Positions 51,040 through 59,091 of a stretch of 64,000 nucleotides of DNA are shown here, piece after piece. Location: positions 1,712,501 to 1,776,500 of the forward strand of contig CP030158.1 of assembly GCA_003285105.1 (NCBI GenBank), given 5' to 3'. Position 1 is the first letter of the stretch, and each line of letters opens with the position of its first letter. The notes beneath the pieces are model-generated. The model was given only the letters and a program-made list of their open reading frames with translations. It made no database searches and was not told the origin of the DNA. The position numbers and the translations under genes were made by a program. The DNA comes from Roseithermus sacchariphilus. Its GTDB lineage: Bacteria; Bacteroidota; Rhodothermia; Rhodothermales; MEBIC09517.

Positions 51040-51294
51040 ATGACTGTCAAAACGCGAATCATCCGCATCGGTAACTCACAAGGAATCCGGATACCTAAAC
51101 CGCTACTCGAGCAAAGCGGCATCACCGACGAAGTTGAGCTAGAAATCGAGGATAATAAAATCATCATCCATGCCGCCGAAAGCCCGCGGCGCGGCTGGGA
51201 AGAAGCCTTCGCAGCGATGGCTCAGCACGGTGATGATATCTTAATCGATCCTGATGCTGAATCGGACTGGGATCATGAGGAGTGGCAATGGTAG
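51040..51294 (+). CDS. mazE: MazE/AbrB-type antitoxin
   Basis: 84 residues. TVKTRIIRIGNSQGIRIPKPLLEQSGITDEVELEIEDNKIIIHAA is the swapped-hairpin AbrB/MazE DNA-binding domain; the acidic tail (DDILIDPDAESDWDHEEWQW) is the toxin-binding part. It overlaps mazF by 7 bp. A dyad-like TTACATTGTAA lies about 20-30 bp upstream and may be its operator. Confidence 0.93.
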   Translation: MTVKTRIIRIGNSQGIRIPKPLLEQSGITDEVELEIEDNKIIIHAAESPRRGWEEAFAAMAQHGDDILIDPDAESDWDHEEWQW

Positions 51295-51629
51295 CTGCAC
51301 GGCGACGGACGGTGAAGCGCTTCGATGTCTACCTCGTCTCGCTCGATCCCACCCGGGGAAGAGAAATCAAGAAGACCCGGCCGTGCCTGGTGATTTCTCC
51401 CGATGAGATGAATCGCCATATCCGCACGGTGATCATCGCTCCGATGACAATAAGAGGGCGCAGGTATCCAACACGGGTGGACTGCACGTTTCAGGGCAAG
51501 ACGGGCCAGGTGGTGCTGGATCAGATTCGAACGGTAGACAGGTCGCGTCTGGTAAAACGACTGGGCCAGATAGATAAGGCGACCCGGGTAGAGGTATTGA
51601 ATACGCTGGCTAAGCTTTTCGCGCCATGA
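51288..51629 (+). CDS. mazF: MazF-type endoribonuclease toxin
   Basis: 113 residues from ATG 51288. VKRFDVYLVSLDPTRGREIKKTRPCLVISPDEMNRHIRTVIIAPMT, GRRYPTRVDC and GQVVLDQIRTVDRSRLVKRLG match MazF/PemK, an mRNA-cleaving toxin. The gene overlaps its antitoxin and is followed 6 bp later by an attC-like site. Confidence 0.93.
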   Translation: MVAARRRTVKRFDVYLVSLDPTRGREIKKTRPCLVISPDEMNRHIRTVIIAPMTIRGRRYPTRVDCTFQGKTGQVVLDQIRTVDRSRLVKRLGQIDKATRVEVLNTLAKLFAP

Positions 51630-51635
51630 CGGGGT

Positions 51636-51755
51636 CTACAACGCAAAGCAGCCGACAAGCCGCTTGACGGTCCCCGCGTTGGCCCCGCGGTGGTGACTCC
51701 GTAGCTTTTATTCAGGTCGCCACGCACGGTTTGCGGCTGAACCCGGCCGTTATGG
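51636..51755 (+). other. attC-like site 2 (after mazEF)
   Basis: R''-like CTACAAC at 51636-51642 and R'-like GTTATGG at 51749-51755. Inner arms CAGCCGACAAGCC and GGTTTGCGGCTG pair with small mismatches. Length 120 bp. Twelve bases after the R'-like core the sequence becomes an ettA tail. Confidence 0.65.
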
Positions 51756-51766
51756 GCTCCCTGCAC

Positions 51767-51826
51767 CTCGGCCACGACGCCGACCGGCCCCACCGCATCA
51801 AATACCGCAAGCGCCAGCGGGGGTGA
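51767..51826 (+). repeat. ettA 3'-tail fragment, copy 2
   Basis: 60 bp matching the last codons of ettA, from CTCGGCCACGACGCCGACC through the in-register stop ([19 protein letters not shown]). It immediately follows attC-like site 2 and is followed by unrelated sequence. Confidence 0.88.
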
Positions 51827-51851
51827 CGGATTGCGGGGGTACGCTTGACTG

Positions 51852-53192
51852 TCACACGGTCCTGGCAAGGCGTTCCAGGGCGCGCATGACCCGTGCGGTC
51901 GTCGTGCGGTCAATGTGTTGGTTGACGAACAGGTACACCTCCGTGCCGGACGGCGTGCTGATGCTGAACAGCTCGAAGCCGCGATCGGACCCGTCGAGCT
52001 GCACCATCGGCCCCCGAAACGGGGCGCTGTGCCGCTCGTCCAGCACGGCCCCCGAGCGGATGTACGCGTAGAAGCGCCGCAGGTCGCCCAGCGTGCTGTA
52101 CATCCCGCCGCTGCCTTTGATGAGCCACGACGTGGGGCCCCAGTTGGGCGGGATATTGGGCAGGCCGACCTGCTGGGGGCCGCCGCCGACCGCGAAGTCG
52201 GCGAGGGTAAGCCCCCGCGTCTCGCCGTACTCGCCCGTGCGGCTCATCCCGGCCGGATCGAGGAAGTGCGTGCGGATGAAGTCGTAGTAACGCTGGCCGG
52301 ACACGCGCTCGACGAGGGCCGCCAGCAAGCCGAAGGCCGCGTGGGAGTGCTGCCGGTCGGTGCCGGGCGGGAAGCGCAAGGTGGCCGCCAGTAGCCGCTG
52401 TTCCGCCGTCGCCCGGTCGATCCACGCGAGGTCAGGGTCCCAGTCGGCCGGGGTGTGGAAAAAGTCCGGCAGGCCCGACTGGCCCGTCAGGAGGTGCCGG
52501 ATCGTCATCGCCTGTTTGTCGCGGGGCACGTCGTCGAAGTACCGGGCGATGGGGTCATCCAGACCGATGCGACCTTGCTGGGCGAGCAGATAGATGGCCG
52601 CCACGGTGTAGTCGATCGGCCGCGAGCCGGTCCCGAAGACCGTGTCCAACGTATTGGGGATACCGAGGGCCTCGTTCGCCATCCCGAAGGCGCGCTCCAA
52701 GACGACGACGCTGTCGAGTTGCACGAACACGACGCCGGCCATGCCGTCCGCTTCGAGCTGGTCAAACGTTGCCGCGAGATTATCCCGCGTGAGGTGAAGC
52801 GGCGCGGGTGTTTCCAGCCGCCGGAGGTCGGTGATGCCCGCTGGCCCGAGGACGAGCCGGAGGTGATGCTCGGCGTCGGCCGTCGCCAGGATCAGGCGCA
52901 GCCCGTCCGGTTCGGCTTCGACGCTGACATCGTCGAAGGGGCCTTTCACATCGGCGCGCAGGGCACGCAGGCGCTCCCGGAGGGCCGTCCGGTCCGCGGC
53001 GGGGCTCACGGCGCTGGTGAGGAACGTGTCGAGCGCCGCCTCGTCCTCGCTGCCGAACAGGGCGAGCACGGCGTCGATGGCTTCGCGGACGTGCGGCGGC
53101 GGTCCCTCCTGAGCCCGCACCGCCTGGAGCGGACAGAGGCCGAGCAGCAGGATGACAAGCAGAGGGGCGAGGAATGGCCGATGGAGGGGCAT
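51852..53192 (-). CDS. Serine-hydrolase (beta-lactamase/class C-like) fold protein lacking catalytic motifs
   Basis: 446 residues with a signal peptide (LLVILLLGLCPLQAVRA-Q). Residues about 135-440 follow the class C beta-lactamase/esterase pattern: FDQLEADGMAGVVFVQLDSVVVLERAFGMAN, AIYLLAQQGRIGLDDPIARYFDDVP, IRHLLTGQSGLPDFF, KGSGGMYSTLGDLRRFYAYI. The expected SxxK after TVFGTGS reads SRPI, and the expected YxN (Y-S-N-x-x-Y) reads HSH in RQHSHAAFGLL. Both catalytic motifs are therefore missing and the protein is probably a non-catalytic relative. It is the only long minus-strand gene in the accessory region. Confidence 0.8.
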   Translation of the reverse strand: MPLHRPFLAPLLVILLLGLCPLQAVRAQEGPPPHVREAIDAVLALFGSEDEAALDTFLTSAVSPAADRTALRERLRALRADVKGPFDDVSVEAEPDGLRLILATADAEHHLRLVLGPAGITDLRRLETPAPLHLTRDNLAATFDQLEADGMAGVVFVQLDSVVVLERAFGMANEALGIPNTLDTVFGTGSRPIDYTVAAIYLLAQQGRIGLDDPIARYFDDVPRDKQAMTIRHLLTGQSGLPDFFHTPADWDPDLAWIDRATAEQRLLAATLRFPPGTDRQHSHAAFGLLAALVERVSGQRYYDFIRTHFLDPAGMSRTGEYGETRGLTLADFAVGGGPQQVGLPNIPPNWGPTSWLIKGSGGMYSTLGDLRRFYAYIRSGAVLDERHSAPFRGPMVQLDGSDRGFELFSISTPSGTEVYLFVNQHIDRTTTARVMRALERLARTV

Positions 53193-53332
53193 GGGCTATA
53201 CGGGTCGGATGAGCGTCTGAGCGTCCGGTGTAGGAGGAAACGGCGGCAGGGGCCCGTTTAGTATGCCCCCGGCCCTCCGCCTGCTGCGCAAACGGCGCGT
53301 AGAAGCAGGCGGATCTAAAAATGCACCGGCCA

Positions 53333-53480
53333 GGGCTGCGGACCGAGGTGCCCCGATGAAGCATGTGGATAGTCCCGAGTGGTGCCGGATGACGATTGCT
53401 GCTGGCGTGTTAAAATGCTCGTTATGCTGGACTTGAGGCCTGTGGGTGCATATACTCTAGTGCCGGATCCGGCAGACGGA
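53333..53480. repeat. Degenerate partial copy of the 473-bp repeat
   Basis: GGGCTGCGGACCGAGGTGCCCCG at 53333-53355 and GTGCCGGATCCGGCAGACGG at 53460-53479 both occur side by side in the two long copies, but here are separated by about 105 bp of other DNA that itself contains GTGCCGGAT and GTTATGC. The surrounding gene-free stretch 53193-53697 shows nothing else I can name. Confidence 0.7.
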
Positions 53481-53697
53481 TCGAACCTGATCGAGCAACC
53501 GGGGCGAAGACGGACTCATCGTGGTTCATGGCACGACATGTAAGGAATGTCGCTGTTAAATGGTCATGGCGGGATATGTTAAGCTCGCCCCTTTGTTGCT
53601 AAAGTAGCTGGTTTTTCGCCCCCCCCAAAATGGGCAAAGTAGAGCTAAGTGTTGGAGCAAGTGAAATGGGTATGGCCGGCATTACAATAGAGGTATC

Positions 53698-54717
53698 ATG
53701 GGAAAAGTAACGTCCTTATTTGCTCGAAAAGTCGTCGAGGAGGTCGCAGATGGAGTTGACAAGGATGCGCTGCTCCGTACGGTTGGCCTGGAACGAGGGG
53801 AGTCGGTAGATCCGTCCTACATGCTTTCAGCTGCGGAGTACTATGCGTTCTTGGAGCGTGTAGCCCATGCTGATCCGCTGGGCGTTACGATTCCCCTACG
53901 GGCCGGGGCAGCGATGCGCTGCGATGACTATGGTGCGTTTGGGCTCGCATGGAAGTCGGCGACTACGCTGCGCGGATCCTACGACCGCGCTGAGCGCTAT
54001 GCCCGCGTGCTGACCAGCGTGTCCACCTACGAAGTCGAGCCGACAGCCGATGGCAGCTTCATGCACCTGCATCGCTCCGGCGAGCGTCGTCTGGGCATGC
54101 GTCTCTCCAACGAAGCGACCATCGCGAGCATTGCATCGATCAGCCAGCAGGTAGCCTCCGCACCGTTCCGTCCCTTAGCGGTGTTCTTCAAACACGCTGC
54201 TCCGGCCACCCTTGAGCACCATGAAGCCTACTTTAGCTGCCCCGTTTATTTCGGCACGGATCGGGATGCGCTCTTGGTCTCGACGGAAACCTTGCGCATG
54301 CCCAACAAACTGGGCGATCCCGGCCTCTCTCGCTTTTTCGAGACGCATCTGGAAGCAGAGGTGGAGGCCCTTGGTGATGCCATCCCCCTGGACCGTCAGG
54401 TCCGCGATCATGTCGCGACGTGCCTTAGCGAAGGAATTCCGGCGGTTTCCGATGTTGCGCGGCACCTGGGCATGAGCGGGCGGACGTTGCAGCGCCGGCT
54501 CGCGGAACAGGGCGTGACCTACCAGACGATGGTCGATGAAGCGCGGCGACAGCTTGCCAAGCGCTTGCTACAGCAAACCAACTTCTCCCTGATCGAAGTG
54601 GCGTTCATGACGGGGTTCTCCGGGCAGAGTGCTTTCACGCGCGCCTTCAAGCGATGGGCCGGGCAAACACCGCGTTCATATCGTCTCCAAGCCCAGGGGA
54701 TTTCATCGCCTTCGTAA
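53698..54717 (+). CDS. AraC family transcriptional regulator
   Basis: 339 residues. The N-terminal ligand domain (residues about 15-195; YYAFLERVAHADPLGVTIPLRAG) is the Arabinose_bd type seen in OruR/ArgR-like members. The C-terminal double HTH (residues about 235-330) shows VSDVARHLGMSGRTLQRRLAEQGVTYQTMVDEARRQLAKRLL and FSLIEVAFMTGFSGQSAFTRAFKRWAGQTPRSYR. It is followed by an NmrA-like gene and a DUF4345 gene that it likely regulates. Confidence 0.93.
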   Translation: MGKVTSLFARKVVEEVADGVDKDALLRTVGLERGESVDPSYMLSAAEYYAFLERVAHADPLGVTIPLRAGAAMRCDDYGAFGLAWKSATTLRGSYDRAERYARVLTSVSTYEVEPTADGSFMHLHRSGERRLGMRLSNEATIASIASISQQVASAPFRPLAVFFKHAAPATLEHHEAYFSCPVYFGTDRDALLVSTETLRMPNKLGDPGLSRFFETHLEAEVEALGDAIPLDRQVRDHVATCLSEGIPAVSDVARHLGMSGRTLQRRLAEQGVTYQTMVDEARRQLAKRLLQQTNFSLIEVAFMTGFSGQSAFTRAFKRWAGQTPRSYRLQAQGISSPS

Positions 54718-54820
54718 CTCTGGCGTGCAGCGCAAAAAGTTTGGCGTGGCCTGTAAAGATTGACGGGGTCGCTCGCGGTATCCTTTGCATGTTCTCATGC
54801 AACAAACACAGGGCGAGCAA

Positions 54821-55678
54821 ATGACTACCCCACAGCACTTCAAGGCGACCGACAAGGGACGCGTTCTTGTACTGGGTGGCACGGGCAAAACCGGCCGCCG
54901 CATTGCCGCAGGTCTGGAAGCCAGGGGCATCCCGGTCCGTATCGGTTCCCGCAGCGCCACACCCTCCTTCGACTGGAACAACGACGCCACGTGGGAGGCC
55001 AGTCTCCATGAGGTGGAAGCAGCCTACATCACCTACGCGCCCGACCTGGCGATGCCCGGTGCTACCGATGCCATACAAGCGTTTGTTAACCGGGCCAGGC
55101 AGCATGGTGTGCAGCGTCTGGTGCTGCTCTCCGGCCGCGGGGAAGCGGAAGCGCAAGCGTGCGAACGCATCGTACAGGAAAGCGGGCTCGCATGGACGAT
55201 CATTCGGGCGAGCTGGTTCTTTCAGAATTTCTCTGAGGGAGCCTTCGTGGACATGGTCCGAGCCGGACAGATCACGTTGCCTGCAGGCGACGTCCCCGAA
55301 CCCTTCGTCGATGTGGATGACATCGCCGAGGTGGCCGTGGCAGCGTTTACCGAGCCGGGGCACGTGGGCGAGGTCTACGAAGTGACCGGCCCACGGATGC
55401 TGACGTTCGCCGAGGTCGCCGCTGAACTCTCGGAAGCAATCGGAAGCCGCATCGATTATGTACAGGTTCCGCACGAAGCCTTTGTCGTTGGCGTCCGGGC
55501 TTCGGGTGCACCGACGGAGGTGGTATGGATGCTGGACTACCTGTTCACGACGGTGCTGGACGGCCGCAATGCCTATCTGACGGATGGCGTCCAGCAGGCA
55601 CTGGGCCGACCACCGAAGGATTTTTCTGCGTACGCCCGTGAGGTCGCAGGCACTAACACATGGAGGAATGTAGCATGA
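54821..55678 (+). CDS. NmrA-like NAD(P)-binding protein
   Basis: 285 residues from ATG 54821. VLVLGGTGKTGRRIAAGLEARGIPVRIGSRS is an atypical SDR/NmrA nucleotide-binding start; LVLLSGRGEAEAQACERIVQESGLAWTIIRASWFFQNF and FVDVDDIAEVAVAAF continue the family pattern. It may act as a quinone or nitroreductase-type enzyme or a redox sensor. Its stop overlaps the DUF4345 start (ATGA at 55675-55678). Confidence 0.87.
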   Translation: MTTPQHFKATDKGRVLVLGGTGKTGRRIAAGLEARGIPVRIGSRSATPSFDWNNDATWEASLHEVEAAYITYAPDLAMPGATDAIQAFVNRARQHGVQRLVLLSGRGEAEAQACERIVQESGLAWTIIRASWFFQNFSEGAFVDMVRAGQITLPAGDVPEPFVDVDDIAEVAVAAFTEPGHVGEVYEVTGPRMLTFAEVAAELSEAIGSRIDYVQVPHEAFVVGVRASGAPTEVVWMLDYLFTTVLDGRNAYLTDGVQQALGRPPKDFSAYAREVAGTNTWRNVA

Positions 55679-56112
55679 AAAGCCGCCTAGCTTTCGTCTT
55701 TCTCTTTCTTGCCGGCCTGCTGCTGCTGGTAATCGGAGGCACCATCCTGCTAGCGCCTCACGCCTTCCACGCCGGAAACGGGATCGTTCTTGGCAATGAC
55801 CCCAACCTGCGCTCGGAAATTCGCGCCCCCGGCGGGCTTCTCGTCGGAAGCGGTATCCTCATCCTCATCGGGGCCTTTCGCCATCGGCTGAGGTTATTTG
55901 CGGTGATACTTACCGTTCTCGTTTATGGCTCCTTCGGGCTCGCGCGCCTCCTTGGCCTGGCCCTCGATGGGATGCCCGCTACCGGGATCGTCGCAGCAAC
56001 CGTCATCGAGTTGGTCATGGCCACAATTGGACTCATGATGCTTCGTCGCTCATCCGCCGCTGCCTCGACCGAAGCCGCCCCCCAGCTCGCGGTGTCACCA
56101 GACTTCCGCTAG
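55675..56112 (+). CDS. DUF4345 family membrane protein
   Basis: 145 residues with four membrane helices (LAFVFLFLAGLLLLVIGGTILL, GGLLVGSGILILIGAF, LRLFAVILTVLVYGSFGLARLLG, GIVAATVIELVMATIGLMML). The loop HAFHAGNGIVLGNDPNLRSEIRAPGG is typical of DUF4345. Function unknown. Translationally coupled to the NmrA-like gene. Confidence 0.8.
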   Translation: MKSRLAFVFLFLAGLLLLVIGGTILLAPHAFHAGNGIVLGNDPNLRSEIRAPGGLLVGSGILILIGAFRHRLRLFAVILTVLVYGSFGLARLLGLALDGMPATGIVAATVIELVMATIGLMMLRRSSAAASTEAAPQLAVSPDFR

Positions 56113-56120
56113 TTTAGCGC

Positions 56121-56127
56121 GCCTAAC
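56121..56127 (+). other. Isolated attC-type R'' heptamer
   Basis: GCCTAAC directly follows the DUF4345 gene, where a cassette recombination site would be expected. No partner GTTAGGC is found in the next 300 bp, so any attC site here is broken or the match is chance. Confidence 0.2.
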
Positions 56128-56258
56128 AGATTCTCCGCCTATGGGCCGGGGCTGCCGGAGGGCAGGTGCAGCTCCTGTTGATCTGTGCCCTCGCCGTGCG
56201 TACACTGTTGGCCCGCGTGCACCACGTGGAGGCTTCGTTTGAGGAACTGAAGTAAGCT

Positions 56259-56867
56259 ATGGAACAGGGCAAACGCGCGGCCGGGCTGCCAGCCTCCGGC
56301 CTGCCACACCTCCAGCACCAGCTGGGCAAACATCCCCTCGGGGTGATCACGGCCTTTCACGCCGCATACACGCGGGAAGAGAACCGGCGGCGCAGCCGAA
56401 AGCTGCTGGCGCAGCTGCTCCGGGCGAGGATGGAGGTGACGGTGGTCGAAGGGCGGTATCGGGAGGACCAGGACGCCTCGGCGCCGGCGGATGGGGGCCA
56501 GACCGCCTACATCGTGGCGAACCCCGCAGCGGGGGCGGAGGAGGGCGCGCTGGAAGGCCTGCTGTGCGAGCTGGGCAACGCATACGAACAGGACGCCCTG
56601 GTCATGGTCGACGCTGCCGGAGAAGCCGAGCGGGTCGGGCTCAGCGACAGGGAAAGCGCACGGCCCGGCCCCGGTGTCCGCGAAAAGATCGGGCGTGTAA
56701 CCCCTGAGGCTGCTGCCCTCAGTGAGCTATTGAGCAGCTTGTTCGGCCGGCCTTTCGTGGTGGCGTCGGTGCGTGTAGCGCGCCAGCCCGGCACGCTGTT
56801 CGGCAAGATGGCGCTCAAAGCGGTTGCAGAGAACGACTGGCGGCAACGCCCCGATGGCGAAGCATAA
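56259..56867 (+). CDS. Hypothetical protein, faintly DUF3293-like
   Basis: 202 residues. The segment LGVITAFHAAYTREENRRRSRKLLAQLLRARMEVTVVEGRYRED recalls the DUF3293 pattern (TAxNP..N..L..L), but the NP is replaced by HAA. No membrane segment. The first 30 residues may not be translated; no ribosome binding site is convincing. A hairpin CGGCCCCG / CGGGGCCG follows at about 56913-56943. Confidence 0.5.
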   Translation: MEQGKRAAGLPASGLPHLQHQLGKHPLGVITAFHAAYTREENRRRSRKLLAQLLRARMEVTVVEGRYREDQDASAPADGGQTAYIVANPAAGAEEGALEGLLCELGNAYEQDALVMVDAAGEAERVGLSDRESARPGPGVREKIGRVTPEAAALSELLSSLFGRPFVVASVRVARQPGTLFGKMALKAVAENDWRQRPDGEA

Positions 56868-56985
56868 CGCGGGAGCCCCTCCCCGTGGTGCCCCGGCTCG
56901 TTCGGCCCCGCGCCACCCGCCCCACGGGGCCGACCGGCGGCGGCGCCTTTTTCGTTAAACGGCTGAACGACACCCTGTCCGGTGA

Positions 56986-57295
56986 ATGCGCTTCGCGCTC
57001 CCACACCTCGTCGTCCTCGGCATCGTCCTTCCGTTGCTGGGCGAGGTGAGCCTCCGCTACAGGCAAGCCGCATCGGCAGATCAGGCCCCGGTACCGGACG
57101 TCCGATCCCTCGCCGCCCAACTCGGCATCGTGCAGACCATCGTCGGGCGTACCTTTTGCCCTGGCGATGCAGACAATCGTATACCTGAGCGGTGGGCTGC
57201 TTCTGGCCGTCCTGGTGCATGCCGGATACGATCTCATTGCCGCCTGGCTGGGCCACCGCATCGCCCGGCGCGCGGCCGGGGAGGCCCCGACCTGA
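56986..57295 (+). pseudogene. CPBP intramembrane protease remnant, internally deleted and frameshifted
   Basis: The first part reads FALPHLVVLGIVLPLLGEVSLRYRQ, a CPBP-type first membrane helix. In another frame the last part reads LAMQTIVYLSGGLLLAVLVHAGYDLIAAWLGHRIARR, a CPBP-type C terminus, ending at TGA 57293-57295. The catalytic middle with EExxxR is missing. Confidence 0.55.
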
Positions 57296-57345
57296 CCGGA
57301 CGCGCCTGGCGACAAGTCGTCCTCCCATACCTCGAAGGGTACGAT

Positions 57346-57903
57346 ATGAAATGGCACTGGCCTCCTCGCCCTCTGGGGCTGGGTACCCCGCTGAACCTCG
57401 CGGCACTTTCGCCCGAGATGCGCACGCTCGGCCTCCGGTGGTGGGGAGAGGCGTTGGGCACCGGGTTGCTGACGGTGCTCCTGATCGTCACGGTCGATGC
57501 GCTCTTTTTTGGAGGGGTGACCGTCGGGAAGTTGCCCCCCCTTGAGGACCACCCCCCGCTCACGTCCCGTCTCCTCGTGGCCGTCCTCGGGGCCGCCCTG
57601 GAGGAGCTGTTCTTTCGCGCCCTGCTTGCCACGGCCGTAGCCTGGCTGGTATACGGGGTGTTGTCGCGGCTGGTAGACCGGCCCCGGGCAACGGCGCAGT
57701 GGCTGGGGGTGGTCGCCGCCTTTGCGCTCATGGCGTGGTGGCACACGGGCAGCCCCACCGACGCCACCCGCGTGCTGGCGGTCAATGCCGTCGCGGCCGC
57801 AGCCTATGGCTGGCTCTACTGGTGGCGGGGGCTGGAGGCGGCCATCCTCGGGCACCTCGTGGTGAGCCTCGCCCTCCTGATCGTGATCCCGGCCCTGGGT
57901 TGA
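57346..57903 (+). CDS. CPBP family intramembrane metalloprotease-like protein
   Basis: 185 residues from ATG 57346, with four to five membrane helices. GAALEELFFRALLATAV carries the EExxxR motif of the CPBP (Abi/Rce1) family, AFALMAWWHTGS the FxxxH-like position (with Trp between) and ILGHLVVSLAL the last His. An upstream in-frame extension to 56986 runs over the remnant and is not part of this gene. Confidence 0.78.
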   Translation: MKWHWPPRPLGLGTPLNLAALSPEMRTLGLRWWGEALGTGLLTVLLIVTVDALFFGGVTVGKLPPLEDHPPLTSRLLVAVLGAALEELFFRALLATAVAWLVYGVLSRLVDRPRATAQWLGVVAAFALMAWWHTGSPTDATRVLAVNAVAAAAYGWLYWWRGLEAAILGHLVVSLALLIVIPALG

Positions 57904-58025
57904 CCCGCCTCCTCGCCCGCGCACCGGGGCCACGCTCAGAAAAACCTCAGCGGATGCTCATGCCGCTCACCGTTCCGTGTGGTAGCTTGCGGCCCACAGC
58001 CCCACATAGACACGGAGGAAAGACC

Positions 58026-58601
58026 ATGGTAGCCAACGCGGAAAACGAAGGGAGGCGGCGCATGAGCCGGGGGAGAAAGGCGGTGTGGGCCGCCGCGGCG
58101 GTCCTGCTGCTGTTGCCCCTGGTCGCGATGTCGTTCACCGACGAGGTCAACTGGCGCGTGGGCGACTTCGTCATCGCCGGTGTCCTTCTTTTCGGGGCGC
58201 TGGGCATCTATGAGATCGCGGTGCGGAAGACGGGCGATGCCGCCTACCGGGCCGGCGTCGGGGTGGCCGTCGCGGCGGCGCTCCTCCTCCTGTGGGTCAA
58301 CGGCGCCGTGGGCCTCACCGACGGCCCGGCCGACGGGCTGTACCCGGCGGTGGTCGCCGTCGGGGTGGCCGGCGCCTTCCTGGCGCGGTTCCGGCCCCGT
58401 GGGATGGCCGTCGCGCTGCTGGCGACGGCGCTGGCGATGGTCCTGGTCGGCGTGATCGCGCTGGTGGCCGGGCGCGTCCCCGCCCACAACAGCGCCTTCG
58501 AGGTGCTGGCCCTCACCGCGTTCTTCGCGGTGCTGTTCGCCGGGGCGGCCTGGCTCTTCCGGGAGGCGGCCCGCGGAGGCAGCGGCCCGGACGCGACCTG
58601 A
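58026..58601 (+). CDS. Hypothetical membrane protein
   Basis: 191 residues, about six membrane helices (AVWAAAAVLLLLPLVAMSF, VGDFVIAGVLLFGALGIYEIAV, GVGVAVAAALLLLWVNGAVG, LYPAVVAVGVAGAFLARF, VALLATALAMVLVGVIALVAG, VLALTAFFAVLFAGAAWLF). The ATG is preceded by GGAGG at 8-12 bp. No family name is certain. Confidence 0.72.
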   Translation: MVANAENEGRRRMSRGRKAVWAAAAVLLLLPLVAMSFTDEVNWRVGDFVIAGVLLFGALGIYEIAVRKTGDAAYRAGVGVAVAAALLLLWVNGAVGLTDGPADGLYPAVVAVGVAGAFLARFRPRGMAVALLATALAMVLVGVIALVAGRVPAHNSAFEVLALTAFFAVLFAGAAWLFREAARGGSGPDAT

Positions 58602-58667
58602 CCCCGAGGCCGGCGAAGCGTGCGTCGCTGGGGAGATGAACACAATGGCCCGGGAGGCCGGGAGACG

Positions 58668-58847
58668 ATGAAGAAGCGAGAGGTGCATACGATCCTGTCA
58701 CTCCTGATCGCAGGGGTGGGCGTCGTGCTGCTGGTCTACATGATCACCGTGGAGGATGAACCCGGCGGCGTGCCCCTCCTGCTGATCACCGTGGGGGTAG
58801 GGTGGTTTGTGATCCAGCGGGTCCGAAGGCAGTCGCCTCCCCGGTGA
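58668..58847 (+). CDS. Small two-helix membrane protein
   Basis: 59 residues, MKKREVHTILSLLIAGVGVVLL and VPLLLITVGVGWFVIQRVRRQ. GGGAG lies just upstream of the ATG. It is 66 bp past the previous membrane-protein gene and about 80 bp before attC-like site 3, so it is the last gene of that cassette or cassette group. Confidence 0.6.
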   Translation: MKKREVHTILSLLIAGVGVVLLVYMITVEDEPGGVPLLLITVGVGWFVIQRVRRQSPPR

Positions 58848-58929
58848 TCCGCTCGGAATGGGTGTGCAGTATAGTTTCACAGGGCAGCCTATCCCGAAGG
58901 ACGGTATTGCTTGCCTTTTCCTTTAGAGT

Positions 58930-59083
58930 GCCTAACAAAACCTGCTTTGGAAAGTGAGCGTGTGCGAGCCGGTTTGTCGCAAGGCGTGCGAAGCAGCCGT
59001 ATCTAGCGCGTTACGGCGATGCAGCACAACGCCGCGACGGAGCGGCGCAGCCACGCGCAACCCACAATGAGGTTTTGTTAGGT
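58930..59083 (+). other. attC-like site 3
   Basis: R''-like GCCTAAC at 58930-58936 and R'-like GTTAGGT at 59077-59083. The outer arms CCTAACAAAACCT and AGGTTTTGTTAGG are a perfect 13-bp inverted repeat; inner sequence is partly complementary. Length 154 bp. These are classic integron core heptamers (RYYYAAC and GTTRRRY). Confidence 0.75.
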
Positions 59084-59091
59084 GCTCTTAT

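Noticed and set aside
56986-57903. A single 305-residue protein read straight through both CPBP segments
   Set aside because: Middle residues 40-115 are Arg/Pro-rich out-of-frame translation; the upstream part continues sensibly only in another frame.
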